Source: Spirochaetales bacterium (lineage in GTDB: Bacteria > Spirochaetota > Spirochaetia > DSM-27196 > SLST01). Taken from it: a DNA stretch of 23,484 bases. Below the pieces are notes generated by a model that was not told the origin of the DNA, made no database searches, and was given only the letters and a program-made list of their open reading frames with translations. The stretch covers positions 1 through 23,484 of the forward strand of contig SLST01000282.1 of the NCBI GenBank assembly GCA_007130265.1, written 5' to 3'. A program made the position numbers and the translations under genes. Shown in pieces: positions 6,801-14,108 of this stretch (positions are counted from its first letter, which is position 1; each line of letters begins with the position of its first letter).

Positions 6801-9429
6801 CGACCTTGACATTCCGCACGATCGGTTCACGGTTCTCACGGGAGTCAGCGGCAGCGGCAAGAGCACCGTGGCGTTCGACATCGTCTTTGGCGAAGGTCAG
6901 CGCCGCTACCTCGAGTCGCTGAACGCGTATGCGCGGCAGTTCGTCCAGCCGGCCGCGCGCCCGGAGATGGACGGCGCGGTGGGAATTCCTCCCACCGTGG
7001 CGATCGAACAGCGCACGAGCCGGGGGGGACAGAAGAGCACGGTCGCGACGACCACGGAGATCGCGCAGTTCCTGCGCCTGCTCTACGCGAAACTCGGCAC
7101 CCAGTACTGCCCCGATTGCGACGTACCCATCGAGTCGCAGTCGGAGGCGGCGATCGTCGAGTCGATCCGGCGCGGCTACGCCGGCCGCGAAGTTCGGGTG
7201 CTCGCGCCGCTCGTGGTGGCCCGCAAGGGGTACTACACCGACCTTGCGAAGTGGGCGGCGCGGCGCGGCGTCGAGGAGCTGCGAGTCGACGGAGAGCTCA
7301 CTCGAGTCGATCCCTGGCCGCGACTCGACCGCTACCGTGAACACGACATTGAGCTGCCCTACGGCCCGTTCGCGTTTGGCGCGCGGGGTGGCCTCGACGA
7401 TCGCGCGGCGTTCACTCGCGCGGTCCAGGAAGCGCTGCATCACGGGAACGGCGTGATCTACGTGGCGCCCGTCGGGACGGGCGACCAGGCCGGCGACGGT
7501 GAGACGGTCTACAGCACCCGCTATGCCTGCCCCTCGTGCAACCGGAGCTTCGACGAGCTCGACCCGCGACTCTTTTCGTTCAACTCGCGGCACGGCTGGT
7601 GCCCCGCCTGCCTCGGTACCGGCACACGCCTCTCGCGCGCGGAGAAACGGTCGCTTCTCGAGGAGGCCGGCTGGGACTCGGAAACCGAGCGGGACGAGGT
7701 CTGTCCCACCTGCGCCGGCCGCAGGCTCAAGCCGGAGGCGCTTGCGGTACGGTTCCGCGATCGCTCGATCGTGGACCTCTCACGCATGAGTATCCGCGAC
7801 GCACGCGTCTTTGCGAACGGGATCGACCTGAGCGAACGTGAGCGCGCGATCGCCCGCGACCTTCTCGCCGAGATGCAGAGCCGACTCGCCTTCCTCGAGG
7901 AGGTGGGCCTTGGGTATCTCACCCTCGACCGCGCGGCTCCCACGCTGAGCGGCGGCGAGGCGCAACGCATCAGGCTCGCGGCGCAGCTCGGGTCGAACCT
8001 GCGCGGGGTGTGCTACGTCCTGGACGAGCCGACGATTGGGCTGCATCCGCGCGACAATCGGATGCTGCTCGACGTGCTGCACCGGCTGACGCGCAAGGGC
8101 AACACCGTCCTGGTGGTCGAGCACGATGAAGAGACGATTCGCGCGGCCGAGCACATCGTGGACCTCGGACCCGGCGGCGGCGTCAGGGGCGGACTCGTGG
8201 TTGCCCAGGGAACGGTCGACGAGATTGTTGCGAACCCGGCGTCGGTCACCGGTAGGTTCCTCTCGAACGGAAATCGAAGATCCCCCGACGGTAACAGCCG
8301 CAGCCCCGCGACTGCTTTGGGAACGCTCTCGATCCGGGGTGCCCGGATGCACAACCTGAAGGAGATCGACGTCGATCTCCCCCTTGGTCGGCTCGTCTGC
8401 GTAACAGGTGTCAGCGGCAGCGGCAAGAGTACGCTCGTGCGCGAGGTCGTGCACGCCTCGGTCGCCAGGGCGATCGCATCGCGAAGAGGCGCACGACGCA
8501 AGACCGGCGACACGGCGGCTTCCCCGCGCAAGCGCGCCGCTCGGCCTGTCGGGTGCCGCGCGATCGGCGGCGCAGAGCGGATCGAGCGCGCGCTCGAGGT
8601 CGATCAAAGCCCGATCGGCAAGACGCCGCGGTCGACCCCCGCGACCTACATTGGCGTCTGGGACGAGATCAGACGCCTGTTCGCGTCGCTGCCGGAGTCG
8701 CGCATGCGCGGATACACGGCGAGTCGGTTCAGTTTCAACACGACAGGAGGACGCTGCGAATCGTGCAAGGGGCAGGGCGTTCAGCGGATCGAGATGAGTT
8801 TTCTGCCGGACGTCACGGTCACCTGCGATGAGTGCAGCGGCGCACGCTTCACACAGGAGACGCTCGCGGTACGCTACCGCGACAAGAGCATCGCGGATGT
8901 GCTTGCGATGGACGTCGAGGAAGCCGTCGGGCTGTTTGCGGCGCAGCCGAAGATCCGCCACGCGCTCGAACTGCTCGTCGAGGTGGGGCTCGGGTACCTG
9001 ACCCTCGGCCAGCAGAGCCCGACGCTGAGCGGCGGTGAGGCGCAGCGGATCAAGCTCGTCTCCGAGCTTGCCCGCTCGTCAACGACCACCGAAACATTGT
9101 CGCAGAGACGCGCCGGACTCGATGCGAGCGCCCCAAGGGCGCTCTACGTGCTCGATGAGCCGACGGTCGGCCTGCACATGGCAGACGTGGACCAGCTCAT
9201 CGCGGTGCTCCGGCGGCTGGTGGACACCGGAGCGACCGTGCTCGTGATCGAGCACAACCTCGACCTCATCGCCGCGTCGGACTGGATCATCGACCTCGGT
9301 CCGGAGGGTGGTGAAGAGGGCGGCGGAGTCGTCGCAACCGGCCCGCCGTCTCTCATCGCGCAGGAGAACGGCTCTCATACCGGCCGTTTTCTCAGGTCAC
9401 ACCTCCAGGGACCGCGGGCTCAGGCGTGA
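3835..9429 (+). CDS. uvrA: Tandem (double-length) excinuclease ABC subunit UvrA
   Basis: DNA-damage recognition ATPase of nucleotide excision repair, here 1864 residues, about twice the usual 940-970. It is two UvrA units fused head to tail. The four Walker A motifs GVSGSGKS start at residues 46, 636, 1003 and 1525. The four LSGGE signatures start at L478, L830, L1371 and L1731. Four Walker B motifs of LDEPS/TxGLH type follow. Each half has a UvrA-specific block (DQSAIGKSARSNPASYVG and DQSPIGKTPRSTPATYIG) and Cys-pair zinc modules. The second half keeps a UvrB-binding-like RVLAPLVVARKGYYTD segment, whereas the first half is divergent there. The second half has only about 30 residues between CPAC and CPTCAG, against about 115 in the first, so its insertion domain is nearly lost. 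The frame is open from 3778, but ATG 3835 fits the expected N-terminus better. Neither start has a good ribosome-binding site. Confidence 0.93.
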   Translation: MAASRTKRSAGDRPVAHTIRIAGARQNNLRNLDLDIPLGKLTVITGVSGSGKSSLAFDTLYSEGQRLYVETFSAYTRQFLDRMDKPAVDRIEGIPPAIAIDQTNPVRTSRSTVGTMTELNDHLKLLFARAATLYCRGCGRPVRRDNPESVADDIDAWSGPAASHRRLVTFPVAVPERLSDEEVESLVRSQGYRGVHTRAADLCHIIQDRLRPAASRERLVESLEQAMSHGQGRCSVWEIDGDDAREHRYSGDLHCAGCDIHYRDPVPNLFSFNSPLGACDTCRGFGRVIGIDYGLVIPDESLSILEGAIRPFQSKSYDECRRDLLSYARRRGLRVDVPWNELAEEDRRWVLEGEGGFDEGVWYGVSRFFDWLESRSYKMHIRVLLSRYRAYHRCDACGGARLKPEALAWRIGPDGGKNLHDVSLEPIDSLGAFFRELRLPGSLDEATETVMSEIQRRLAYLCEVGLGYLNLDRQSRTLSGGEVQRVNLTTALGTSLVNALFVLDEPSIGLHPRDVDRLVGVLRRLRDSGNTIVVVEHDPAVISAADHVIDMGPGAGASGGDLVFTGTPARLRRSRTSLTGAYLSGRKSTRAPTSIASGDLRSKSAGSTIQIRGAREHNLKGIDVTIPMGQIVVLTGVSGSGKSTLLEDVLSRGARRHLGAPTEEPGAHDAIDGLDAIDDVELVDQSAIGKSARSNPASYVGAFDTIRSVFARLESARERGLSAGAFSFNSAAGQCPTCKGSGFEHIEMQFLSDVYLRCADCNGRRFRDDVLEVRLQTDDGGGLSIADVLDLTVDEAADRFAGDARILRALQPLKDVGLGYVRLGQPVPTLSGGEAQRLKLASHLASGTGTGAKSHILFLFDEPTTGLHFADIATLLVAFRKLQAAGHSLVVIEHNLDVIVAADHVIDLGPEGGEAGGRVVFAGPPTALAASATHTGRELVRAGLVPAPAHTASAAAEAADYAAGSDGELQSRVRRITIRGAREHNLRDVDLDIPHDRFTVLTGVSGSGKSTVAFDIVFGEGQRRYLESLNAYARQFVQPAARPEMDGAVGIPPTVAIEQRTSRGGQKSTVATTTEIAQFLRLLYAKLGTQYCPDCDVPIESQSEAAIVESIRRGYAGREVRVLAPLVVARKGYYTDLAKWAARRGVEELRVDGELTRVDPWPRLDRYREHDIELPYGPFAFGARGGLDDRAAFTRAVQEALHHGNGVIYVAPVGTGDQAGDGETVYSTRYACPSCNRSFDELDPRLFSFNSRHGWCPACLGTGTRLSRAEKRSLLEEAGWDSETERDEVCPTCAGRRLKPEALAVRFRDRSIVDLSRMSIRDARVFANGIDLSERERAIARDLLAEMQSRLAFLEEVGLGYLTLDRAAPTLSGGEAQRIRLAAQLGSNLRGVCYVLDEPTIGLHPRDNRMLLDVLHRLTRKGNTVLVVEHDEETIRAAEHIVDLGPGGGVRGGLVVAQGTVDEIVANPASVTGRFLSNGNRRSPDGNSRSPATALGTLSIRGARMHNLKEIDVDLPLGRLVCVTGVSGSGKSTLVREVVHASVARAIASRRGARRKTGDTAASPRKRAARPVGCRAIGGAERIERALEVDQSPIGKTPRSTPATYIGVWDEIRRLFASLPESRMRGYTASRFSFNTTGGRCESCKGQGVQRIEMSFLPDVTVTCDECSGARFTQETLAVRYRDKSIADVLAMDVEEAVGLFAAQPKIRHALELLVEVGLGYLTLGQQSPTLSGGEAQRIKLVSELARSSTTTETLSQRRAGLDASAPRALYVLDEPTVGLHMADVDQLIAVLRRLVDTGATVLVIEHNLDLIAASDWIIDLGPEGGEEGGGVVATGPPSLIAQENGSHTGRFLRSHLQGPRAQA

Positions 9430-9446
9430 GCCGGCCGTGGCGAGCC

Positions 9447-9475
9447 GGCCGGGCGAGGCCTTGCAATGCCCGGCC
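9447..9475 (+). terminator. GC-rich hairpin after uvrA (no T tract)
   Basis: GGCCGGGC (9447-9454) and GCCCGGCC (9468-9475) form a perfect 8-bp stem with a 13-base loop. A second, overlapping 6-bp option uses the two GCCGGC copies at 9430-9435 and 9444-9449. There is no run of T afterwards, so this is at best a pause site or Rho-assisted terminator between uvrA and the oxidoreductase. Confidence 0.3.
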
Positions 9476-9516
9476 GAACACGGCATGCTGGAACCATCAT
9501 CTGAAACGGAGGCTAC

Positions 9517-10686
9517 GTGAAACCCGTACGGACAGGAATCATCGGACTCGGGAATATGGGGAGCAGCCATGCGCGTGACTGCAACGAGAGCGAGGTCATC
9601 GAGATGGCCGCGCTGTGTGACGTAAACCCGGACAAGCTGGACGAGATCGCATCGCAGTACGACGTGCAGCGGTATACGGACGCGAACGAGATGATGGAGA
9701 AGGCGAACCTCGAAGCGGTCATCATCGCGACCCCGCACTACGACCACACGCCGCTCTCGATCTCAGCGCTCGGGCGGGGTATCCACGTGATGTGCGAGAA
9801 GCCCGTCGGCGTCCATGTGAACGACGTCGGGAAGATGATCGACGCCTACGAGAAGGCGAAAAAGTCGCACCCCGACCTCAAGTTCGGGGCGATGTTCCAG
9901 CAGCGGACCATGAACTCGTGGCGCAAGATAAAGGAGATGATCGACGGGGGGCTTCTGGGCAGAATGGTGCGAGCCACGTGGATCGTGACCAGCTGGTTCC
10001 GCACGCAGTACTACTACGACACCGGCTCCTGGCGAGCGACCTGGGGCGGTGAGGGCGGCGGCGTTCTGCTCAACCAGTGTCCCCACAACCTCGACCTCTA
10101 CCAGTGGCTGCTCGGCATGCCCGAACGCGTGAACGGGTTCGCATCTATAGGCAAGTACCACGATATCGAGGTCGAAGACGAGGTGACCGGCGTGTTCCAC
10201 CACGCCAACGGCATGGTCGGCCACCTGATCACCACGACCGCAGAGTCACCGGGGACGAACAGGCTCGAGCTCGTGGGCGAGAACGGCCGGCTCATCATCG
10301 ACGGAAACAGCATCACCTTCGACCGGAACGAACAGTCGATGTTCGAGTACTCGAACACCGCCGAGCAGGGCTTCGGTCGCGTGTCGTACATCACGGAAAC
10401 GATCGAAGTCCCGGCGGACGAAGGTGGGCTTCACCGGACGGTTACCGAAACGTTCGCTCGGTCGATCCGGGAAGGCTCGTCGCTCGTCGCCGAGGCTCCT
10501 GAGGGTATTGGGTCCGTGGCGCTGGCGAACGCGATCCTGATGAGCCACTTCACGGGAAAGACCGTCGACTTGCCGCTCGACGGTGATGCGTACGAGGGCC
10601 TGCTCCAGGACCTGATCAGCAAGTCGACGATCAGGAAAGGTGACGCGGCGAACGCAAAGAACCTCGATCTCAGCGATTCGTTCTGA
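9517..10686 (+). CDS. Gfo/Idh/MocA family NAD(P)-dependent oxidoreductase
   Basis: A 389-residue soluble dehydrogenase of the glucose-fructose oxidoreductase / inositol dehydrogenase family, which oxidises or reduces sugars and cyclitols. The Rossmann motif GIIGLGNMGSSHARD lies at 7-21. The family EKP motif is E94-K95-P96, whose Lys is catalytic. GGGVLLNQCPHNLDLYQWL supplies the conserved active-site His, and a C-terminal mixed alpha/beta domain follows. The start is GTG at 9517, with GGAGG four bases upstream. It follows uvrA in the same direction after an 87-base gap with a hairpin, so it is probably a separate unit. Its last 17 bases overlap the convergent beta-barrel-like gene. The substrate cannot be assigned. 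The sulfatase and MFS genes to the left make a carbohydrate likely, but they are not in the same operon. Confidence 0.9.
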   Translation: MKPVRTGIIGLGNMGSSHARDCNESEVIEMAALCDVNPDKLDEIASQYDVQRYTDANEMMEKANLEAVIIATPHYDHTPLSISALGRGIHVMCEKPVGVHVNDVGKMIDAYEKAKKSHPDLKFGAMFQQRTMNSWRKIKEMIDGGLLGRMVRATWIVTSWFRTQYYYDTGSWRATWGGEGGGVLLNQCPHNLDLYQWLLGMPERVNGFASIGKYHDIEVEDEVTGVFHHANGMVGHLITTTAESPGTNRLELVGENGRLIIDGNSITFDRNEQSMFEYSNTAEQGFGRVSYITETIEVPADEGGLHRTVTETFARSIREGSSLVAEAPEGIGSVALANAILMSHFTGKTVDLPLDGDAYEGLLQDLISKSTIRKGDAANAKNLDLSDSF

Positions 10687-11452
10687 GCGAGACGATCAGA
10701 CCCACATCGAGGACCCACGGAGCGTACGTGTTGCGCACGTATGCTTCGTTCGGGTGTCTTCTCTGGAACACGCTTGACTCCGTCCAGTAGATCGCCTGCC
10801 GCGCGAGTGAGGCGTCGACCACGAGGAACGGCGTGACGTGGTAGAGCACGTTCAGGTACGGCCCATGCCGGTACCAGAACCGGTCGCCGAAGTTGAGCGA
10901 CAGGTAGGTGGCGTACTGAGCGGAAACGTTGAGCACCGGCTCGCGGTCGACGAGCCAGAACCACGTGAGCCCGGGCCTGACCAGAAGCGTCTGGTGGTCG
11001 TTGAAGAAGTTGTAGGCGTAGCGGTTCTTGACCGAACCTACCCAGTTGCCGCCCGGCAGGAAGTCGAGCAAGAAGCGCGGGGTGACGTCCACCATGACCA
11101 GATGCTCGAACCGTCGGGACGTGTCGCGCCAATCCCACTCCGGATAGGTCGTGACGATCCAGTCGTCGTCGTGGTGCGCTCCGGCCTGAAGCCGGTAGAA
11201 GGCGCCGGCCTTTACGTTCCGATGGAGGCGATAGTACCCGCCAACCGTCATCGACCGGTAGCGGAACTCGAGCTCGGGGTCTTCGAAGCGGCCGACGTAC
11301 TCCACCATCCCGGAGAGGTCTCCGTGGTATACGAACAGACGTCCGTGGGTGTGAACCTCGAATCCGGTGCCGGGAATCTCGGGCAGATGTTCGGCCGCGA
11401 GCGGCGTTCCAAGGATCGCGAGGAACGCTGCAGCTATCCAGCTTCGTTTCAT
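10670..11452 (-). CDS. Predicted outer-membrane beta-barrel-like protein
   Basis: A 260-residue protein of no family I can name. A signal peptide is clear: MKRSW, then the hydrophobic IAAAFLAILG, then PLAA before a likely cleavage near residue 20. The mature part is rich in short stretches with alternating polar and hydrophobic/aromatic residues, for example FEVHTHGRLFVYHG, MTVGGYYRLHRNVKAGAFYRLQ, LLVRPGLTWFWLV and LNVSAQYATYLSLNF. This is the pattern of a small outer-membrane barrel, and there is no internal transmembrane helix. The C-terminal strand lacks the usual terminal aromatic residue. The start at 11452 is chosen over an upstream in-frame ATG because it begins the signal peptide and has GAGGTG just upstream, overlapping the fecR stop. 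The gap to the FecR-domain gene is 7 bases, so the two are almost certainly co-transcribed and translationally coupled. Confidence 0.72.
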   Translation of the reverse strand: MKRSWIAAAFLAILGTPLAAEHLPEIPGTGFEVHTHGRLFVYHGDLSGMVEYVGRFEDPELEFRYRSMTVGGYYRLHRNVKAGAFYRLQAGAHHDDDWIVTTYPEWDWRDTSRRFEHLVMVDVTPRFLLDFLPGGNWVGSVKNRYAYNFFNDHQTLLVRPGLTWFWLVDREPVLNVSAQYATYLSLNFGDRFWYRHGPYLNVLYHVTPFLVVDASLARQAIYWTESSVFQRRHPNEAYVRNTYAPWVLDVGLIVSLRTNR

Positions 11453-11459
11453 GGTCACC

Positions 11460-12164
11460 TCAGTCGTAGTCCTGGTCGAGCAGGTCGGCGTAGGCTCCGT
11501 CCAGATCGGTTGCGTCTCGCACATCGCCCTCTTCGGGATCGAAGAGCCAGTTCAGCTCGAGCGTCCACGGGTAGAAGCGCGGCTGCGTCGTGCGGAGTCC
11601 GGCGAGGATATTCACTCCCTCACCCTCGTTGACCACCGTCAGATCGCCGGTCTGCGGGATCAGAACCTCCACCGAACCGCTGTTCACGCAGAGCCAGAGG
11701 TCCGGCCGCTCCTCGATCGTCCGCCCGTACGCGACGAAGAAATCGGTGCCGCGCACGCCTGCGACCACGGTGGGAGTCGTGACCCGAAAGCCACGCCCCG
11801 TCGCGGCTCGGTGCGCTCTCGCGAAGAGTCCACCCTGGCGCAGATGAACCGATCCGCCTCCGGCGACGTCGTCGATCGCTACCACGGTATTCTCCCGGAG
11901 CTTGATCTGCGACGTCGCTGAGACGCGGACGATCGCGACACCGTCGTCGCCGGTAATCACGAGATCACCGCGGGAGAGGGTAGTGCCGAAGTCCGCGATC
12001 CTCCGGCGACCATGAGACTCGACCTGGACATCCCCCTCGAGATACTCGATCACGGAGACGTCCGCAGCGGTCAGCAAGGGGGGTACGAGCAGGAGTGCAG
12101 TGACGATCAGCATCCGGCGACACCGTGCCGCCATGGGAGAAGCCACCTTTGGCAATGCAGGCAT
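11460..12164 (-). CDS. FecR-domain periplasmic or surface protein
   Basis: A 234-residue secreted protein with a FecR domain (Pfam FecR). The N-terminus has a basic stretch (AARCRR) and the hydrophobic core MLIVTALLLVPPLL ending in TAA, a signal peptide. FecR hallmarks are GTTLSRGDLVITGDDGVAIV, SQIKLRENTVV, a glycine-rich turn and VTTPTVVAGVRGTDFFV. A short acidic tail (DLDGAYADLLDQDYD) ends it. Unlike classical FecR it has no N-terminal cytoplasmic anti-sigma domain or central membrane anchor, and no ECF sigma factor or TonB receptor is adjacent. A structural or peptidoglycan/surface role is therefore more likely than iron signalling. The start is fixed by AAGGAG five bases upstream of the ATG at 12164. 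It is the first gene of a two-gene unit with the beta-barrel-like protein. Confidence 0.85.
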   Translation of the reverse strand: MPALPKVASPMAARCRRMLIVTALLLVPPLLTAADVSVIEYLEGDVQVESHGRRRIADFGTTLSRGDLVITGDDGVAIVRVSATSQIKLRENTVVAIDDVAGGGSVHLRQGGLFARAHRAATGRGFRVTTPTVVAGVRGTDFFVAYGRTIEERPDLWLCVNSGSVEVLIPQTGDLTVVNEGEGVNILAGLRTTQPRFYPWTLELNWLFDPEEGDVRDATDLDGAYADLLDQDYD

Positions 12165-12184
12165 GGGTGCTCCTTTGCTGAGAT

Positions 12185-12213
12185 ATTATATCAGGTTATT
12201 TCCGACGTGTCAG
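12185..12213 (-). promoter_or_regulatory. Near-consensus sigma-70 promoter of the fecR-barrel unit
   Basis: On the minus strand CTGACA (12213-12208, 5/6) is followed by exactly 17 bases and a perfect TATAAT (12190-12185). The predicted start near 12178 gives a leader of about 14 nt holding AAGGAG. This is the best promoter in the window. It sits 13 bases after the stop of the preceding iron-sulfur gene, so the envelope pair probably has its own strong transcription. Confidence 0.75.
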
Positions 12214-12225
12214 CGGTTCGAGAGA

Positions 12226-12924
12226 TCAGTGCGACGAATCCGACTCCACCGACTCGCGGTTCTGCCGCAGCGCCCTTGCCTTTCGCTGCAGCACGGCGAT
12301 GTGTCTCGCCGGAGCGACGCCGAGCGGACAGATCGCGCTACAGGCAAGCGCCCGGTCGCAGGCCCACACGCCGTCCGCGGTGTCGATCTGCCGGAGCAAC
12401 TCCCCTCCGCGTTCGGGATGCTTCTCGAGCTCGCGGCCGTACGCGGCAAGTGCGGCCGGTCCGACAAACGCGCGTTGAACGGGACACGCCGAGACGCAGA
12501 GCCCGCACTCGATGCAGTTCTCGAACCGGGTGTACCCGGCGATCTCGTCGGGAACACCGGCCCCCGGGTTCACTTCGCTCGGCCGGAGGTACCCGGCGTC
12601 GGGCGGAAAGCGTTCGTAGAGGGCGCGGGGATCGACTGCGAGGTCTGCGACCAGAGGGAACGGCGAGAGGGGTTCAACGACCGACACCGCGGGCAGCTCC
12701 GCCAGTCGAGTAAGGCACGCGAGTACCCGTTCGCCGTTTACGAGCGCTCCGCACGTGCCGCACGAACCGTGATGACACGAATGCCGGTACACCAGGCTGC
12801 GATCATCCCCGCTGCGGATCTCCTCGAGCCCGTCGAGCAGGGTGGTGTACCGTCCGGCGGTCACCACGAACTCGTCGATATGCCCCTCGGTGCGCCTGAT
12901 GCGGAGCGTCTTCGTCGTGCTCAT
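12226..12924 (-). CDS. SdhB/FrdB-type iron-sulfur protein, partner of the GlpA-like dehydrogenase
   Basis: A 232-residue electron-transfer protein of the succinate dehydrogenase / fumarate reductase iron-sulfur subunit family, of normal SdhB length. The N-terminal plant-ferredoxin domain has four cysteines for a [2Fe-2S] cluster in CHHGSCGTCG and VLAC. The C-terminal domain has CIECGLCVSACPVQ and CDRALACSAICP, with the spacing of the [4Fe-4S] and [3Fe-4S] ligands of SdhB, so all three clusters should form. No SdhA, SdhC or SdhD gene is nearby. Instead the ATG overlaps the stop of the GlpA-like gene by 4 bases (ATGA), with AGGA eight bases upstream, so the two products are probably made in equal amounts. 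It therefore likely takes electrons from glycerol-3-phosphate oxidation. The onward acceptor (quinone, heterodisulfide-type protein or other) is unknown. It is the last gene of the operon. Confidence 0.85.
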   Translation of the reverse strand: MSTTKTLRIRRTEGHIDEFVVTAGRYTTLLDGLEEIRSGDDRSLVYRHSCHHGSCGTCGALVNGERVLACLTRLAELPAVSVVEPLSPFPLVADLAVDPRALYERFPPDAGYLRPSEVNPGAGVPDEIAGYTRFENCIECGLCVSACPVQRAFVGPAALAAYGRELEKHPERGGELLRQIDTADGVWACDRALACSAICPLGVAPARHIAVLQRKARALRQNRESVESDSSH

Positions 12925-14108
12925 GCGATGTTCCTGCGAAAGTAATCTCGGTGCGGGCGCAACGGTGTCGCATGGGTACGACCCGCGATGGCGAGGTCGA
13001 GGTCATCGCACACGCGGTCGGCAACCGCCTGCGCCATCGCCCGGAGCGTCGTCGCCTTGCCGCCGACGACGCTGTAGAATCCGCCCGGTCCGCATCTCCC
13101 GGGCGGGACCACCGTGAATCCACGGCTCAAGGCTCTACCGCCTCCGGCCGAACGGCCGGCGAGCGGACGGACAGCCGTCCACGCGGCGTGGAACGGCTCA
13201 TCTGAGAAGCCGGGGAGTAACTCGTCGGCCCGGACTCGCAGCCACTCGATGTCACCCTCCGGAGTAACGACCCCGTCCGGATCGTCGGTCTCCCACTGCG
13301 TCGATCCGATGATCGAAAGCCCGCGCTGCGGGACGATAATGTCTCCGTCGCCGGGAGGATGGAGGTGGCTGACAACCATGTTGCAGAGCCGCCGCCGCAC
13401 CGCGACCATCGTTCCTGCAGCCGGCGTAACCGGCAGGTCGACCCCGGCGGTCTGCGCCACCCGTCCGGCCCACGGTCCGGCGGCGTTGATCACGATGTCC
13501 GCTGGCCAGGACTTTTCGCGCCGTTTGGTGTAGTCAAAGACCGAAACGCCGGTTACCATGCCCTGCTTCGTGCGAATACCGGTGACCTCGCAGAACGGAT
13601 GTGCCAACGCTCCCTCCGCGGCCGCCGACGCGAGGAACTGCAGCGGCAACCGGTAGGCGTCGATCGTGCCGTCCGGCACGAGGTAGGCGAGTCGTGCCCG
13701 CGGGTTGATCCGCGGCTCGTAGCGCAGCGCCTCATCCACAGCGACTCGTCGCACGGCGATGCCGGCCGCCTGACACGCGGCGACGAACGTCTCTGCGTAC
13801 GCTTCGTCGTCATCACTCAGCGCGAGGAAGAGCCCGTAGTTCATCTCAATCGAATCCGCGGCGATACGACGCAGGATCGCGACTTCCTGCGCGCACTCCC
13901 TCGCGATCTCCACGTCACCAACGGCGTACCTCGCCCCGGAGTGGAGTTGCCCGTGATGGCGTCCGGTCGTGCCGCTCGTCAGCTCCCCACGCTCGAACAA
14001 CCTGCAGGCGAATCCTCGCTGGGTGAGATCGTGCAGGAGCGCAGATCCTGTCCCCCCGCCGCCGACGATGACGACGCGCACGTCGGCGGCGCGATCCCGA
14101 TCACTCAT
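12921..14108 (-). CDS. GlpA-like FAD-dependent glycerol-3-phosphate dehydrogenase, short form
   Basis: A 395-residue flavoprotein matching the catalytic part of anaerobic glycerol-3-phosphate dehydrogenase subunit A (glycerol-3-phosphate to dihydroxyacetone phosphate). The FAD-binding motif VVIVGGGGTGSALLHDL is near the N-terminus. TSGTTGRHHGQLHSGARYAV, NYGLFLAL, VPDGTIDAYRL, VINAAGPWAG, DIIVP, RPLAG and GGKATTLRAMA match GlpA block by block. E. coli GlpA is about 540 residues and ends with a BFD-like [2Fe-2S] domain. This protein stops before that domain, and the iron-sulfur protein encoded by the next gene may take its place. An L-2-hydroxyacid or other DAO-family substrate is possible, but the adjacent glycerol kinase argues for glycerol-3-phosphate. 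The start overlaps the glpK stop by 8 bases. Confidence 0.85.
   Translation of the reverse strand: MSDRDRAADVRVVIVGGGGTGSALLHDLTQRGFACRLFERGELTSGTTGRHHGQLHSGARYAVGDVEIARECAQEVAILRRIAADSIEMNYGLFLALSDDDEAYAETFVAACQAAGIAVRRVAVDEALRYEPRINPRARLAYLVPDGTIDAYRLPLQFLASAAAEGALAHPFCEVTGIRTKQGMVTGVSVFDYTKRREKSWPADIVINAAGPWAGRVAQTAGVDLPVTPAAGTMVAVRRRLCNMVVSHLHPPGDGDIIVPQRGLSIIGSTQWETDDPDGVVTPEGDIEWLRVRADELLPGFSDEPFHAAWTAVRPLAGRSAGGGRALSRGFTVVPPGRCGPGGFYSVVGGKATTLRAMAQAVADRVCDDLDLAIAGRTHATPLRPHRDYFRRNIA

Noticed and set aside
12100..12945. 281-codon plus-strand frame
   Set aside because: It is antisense to the SdhB-type gene, which keeps all eleven cluster cysteines.
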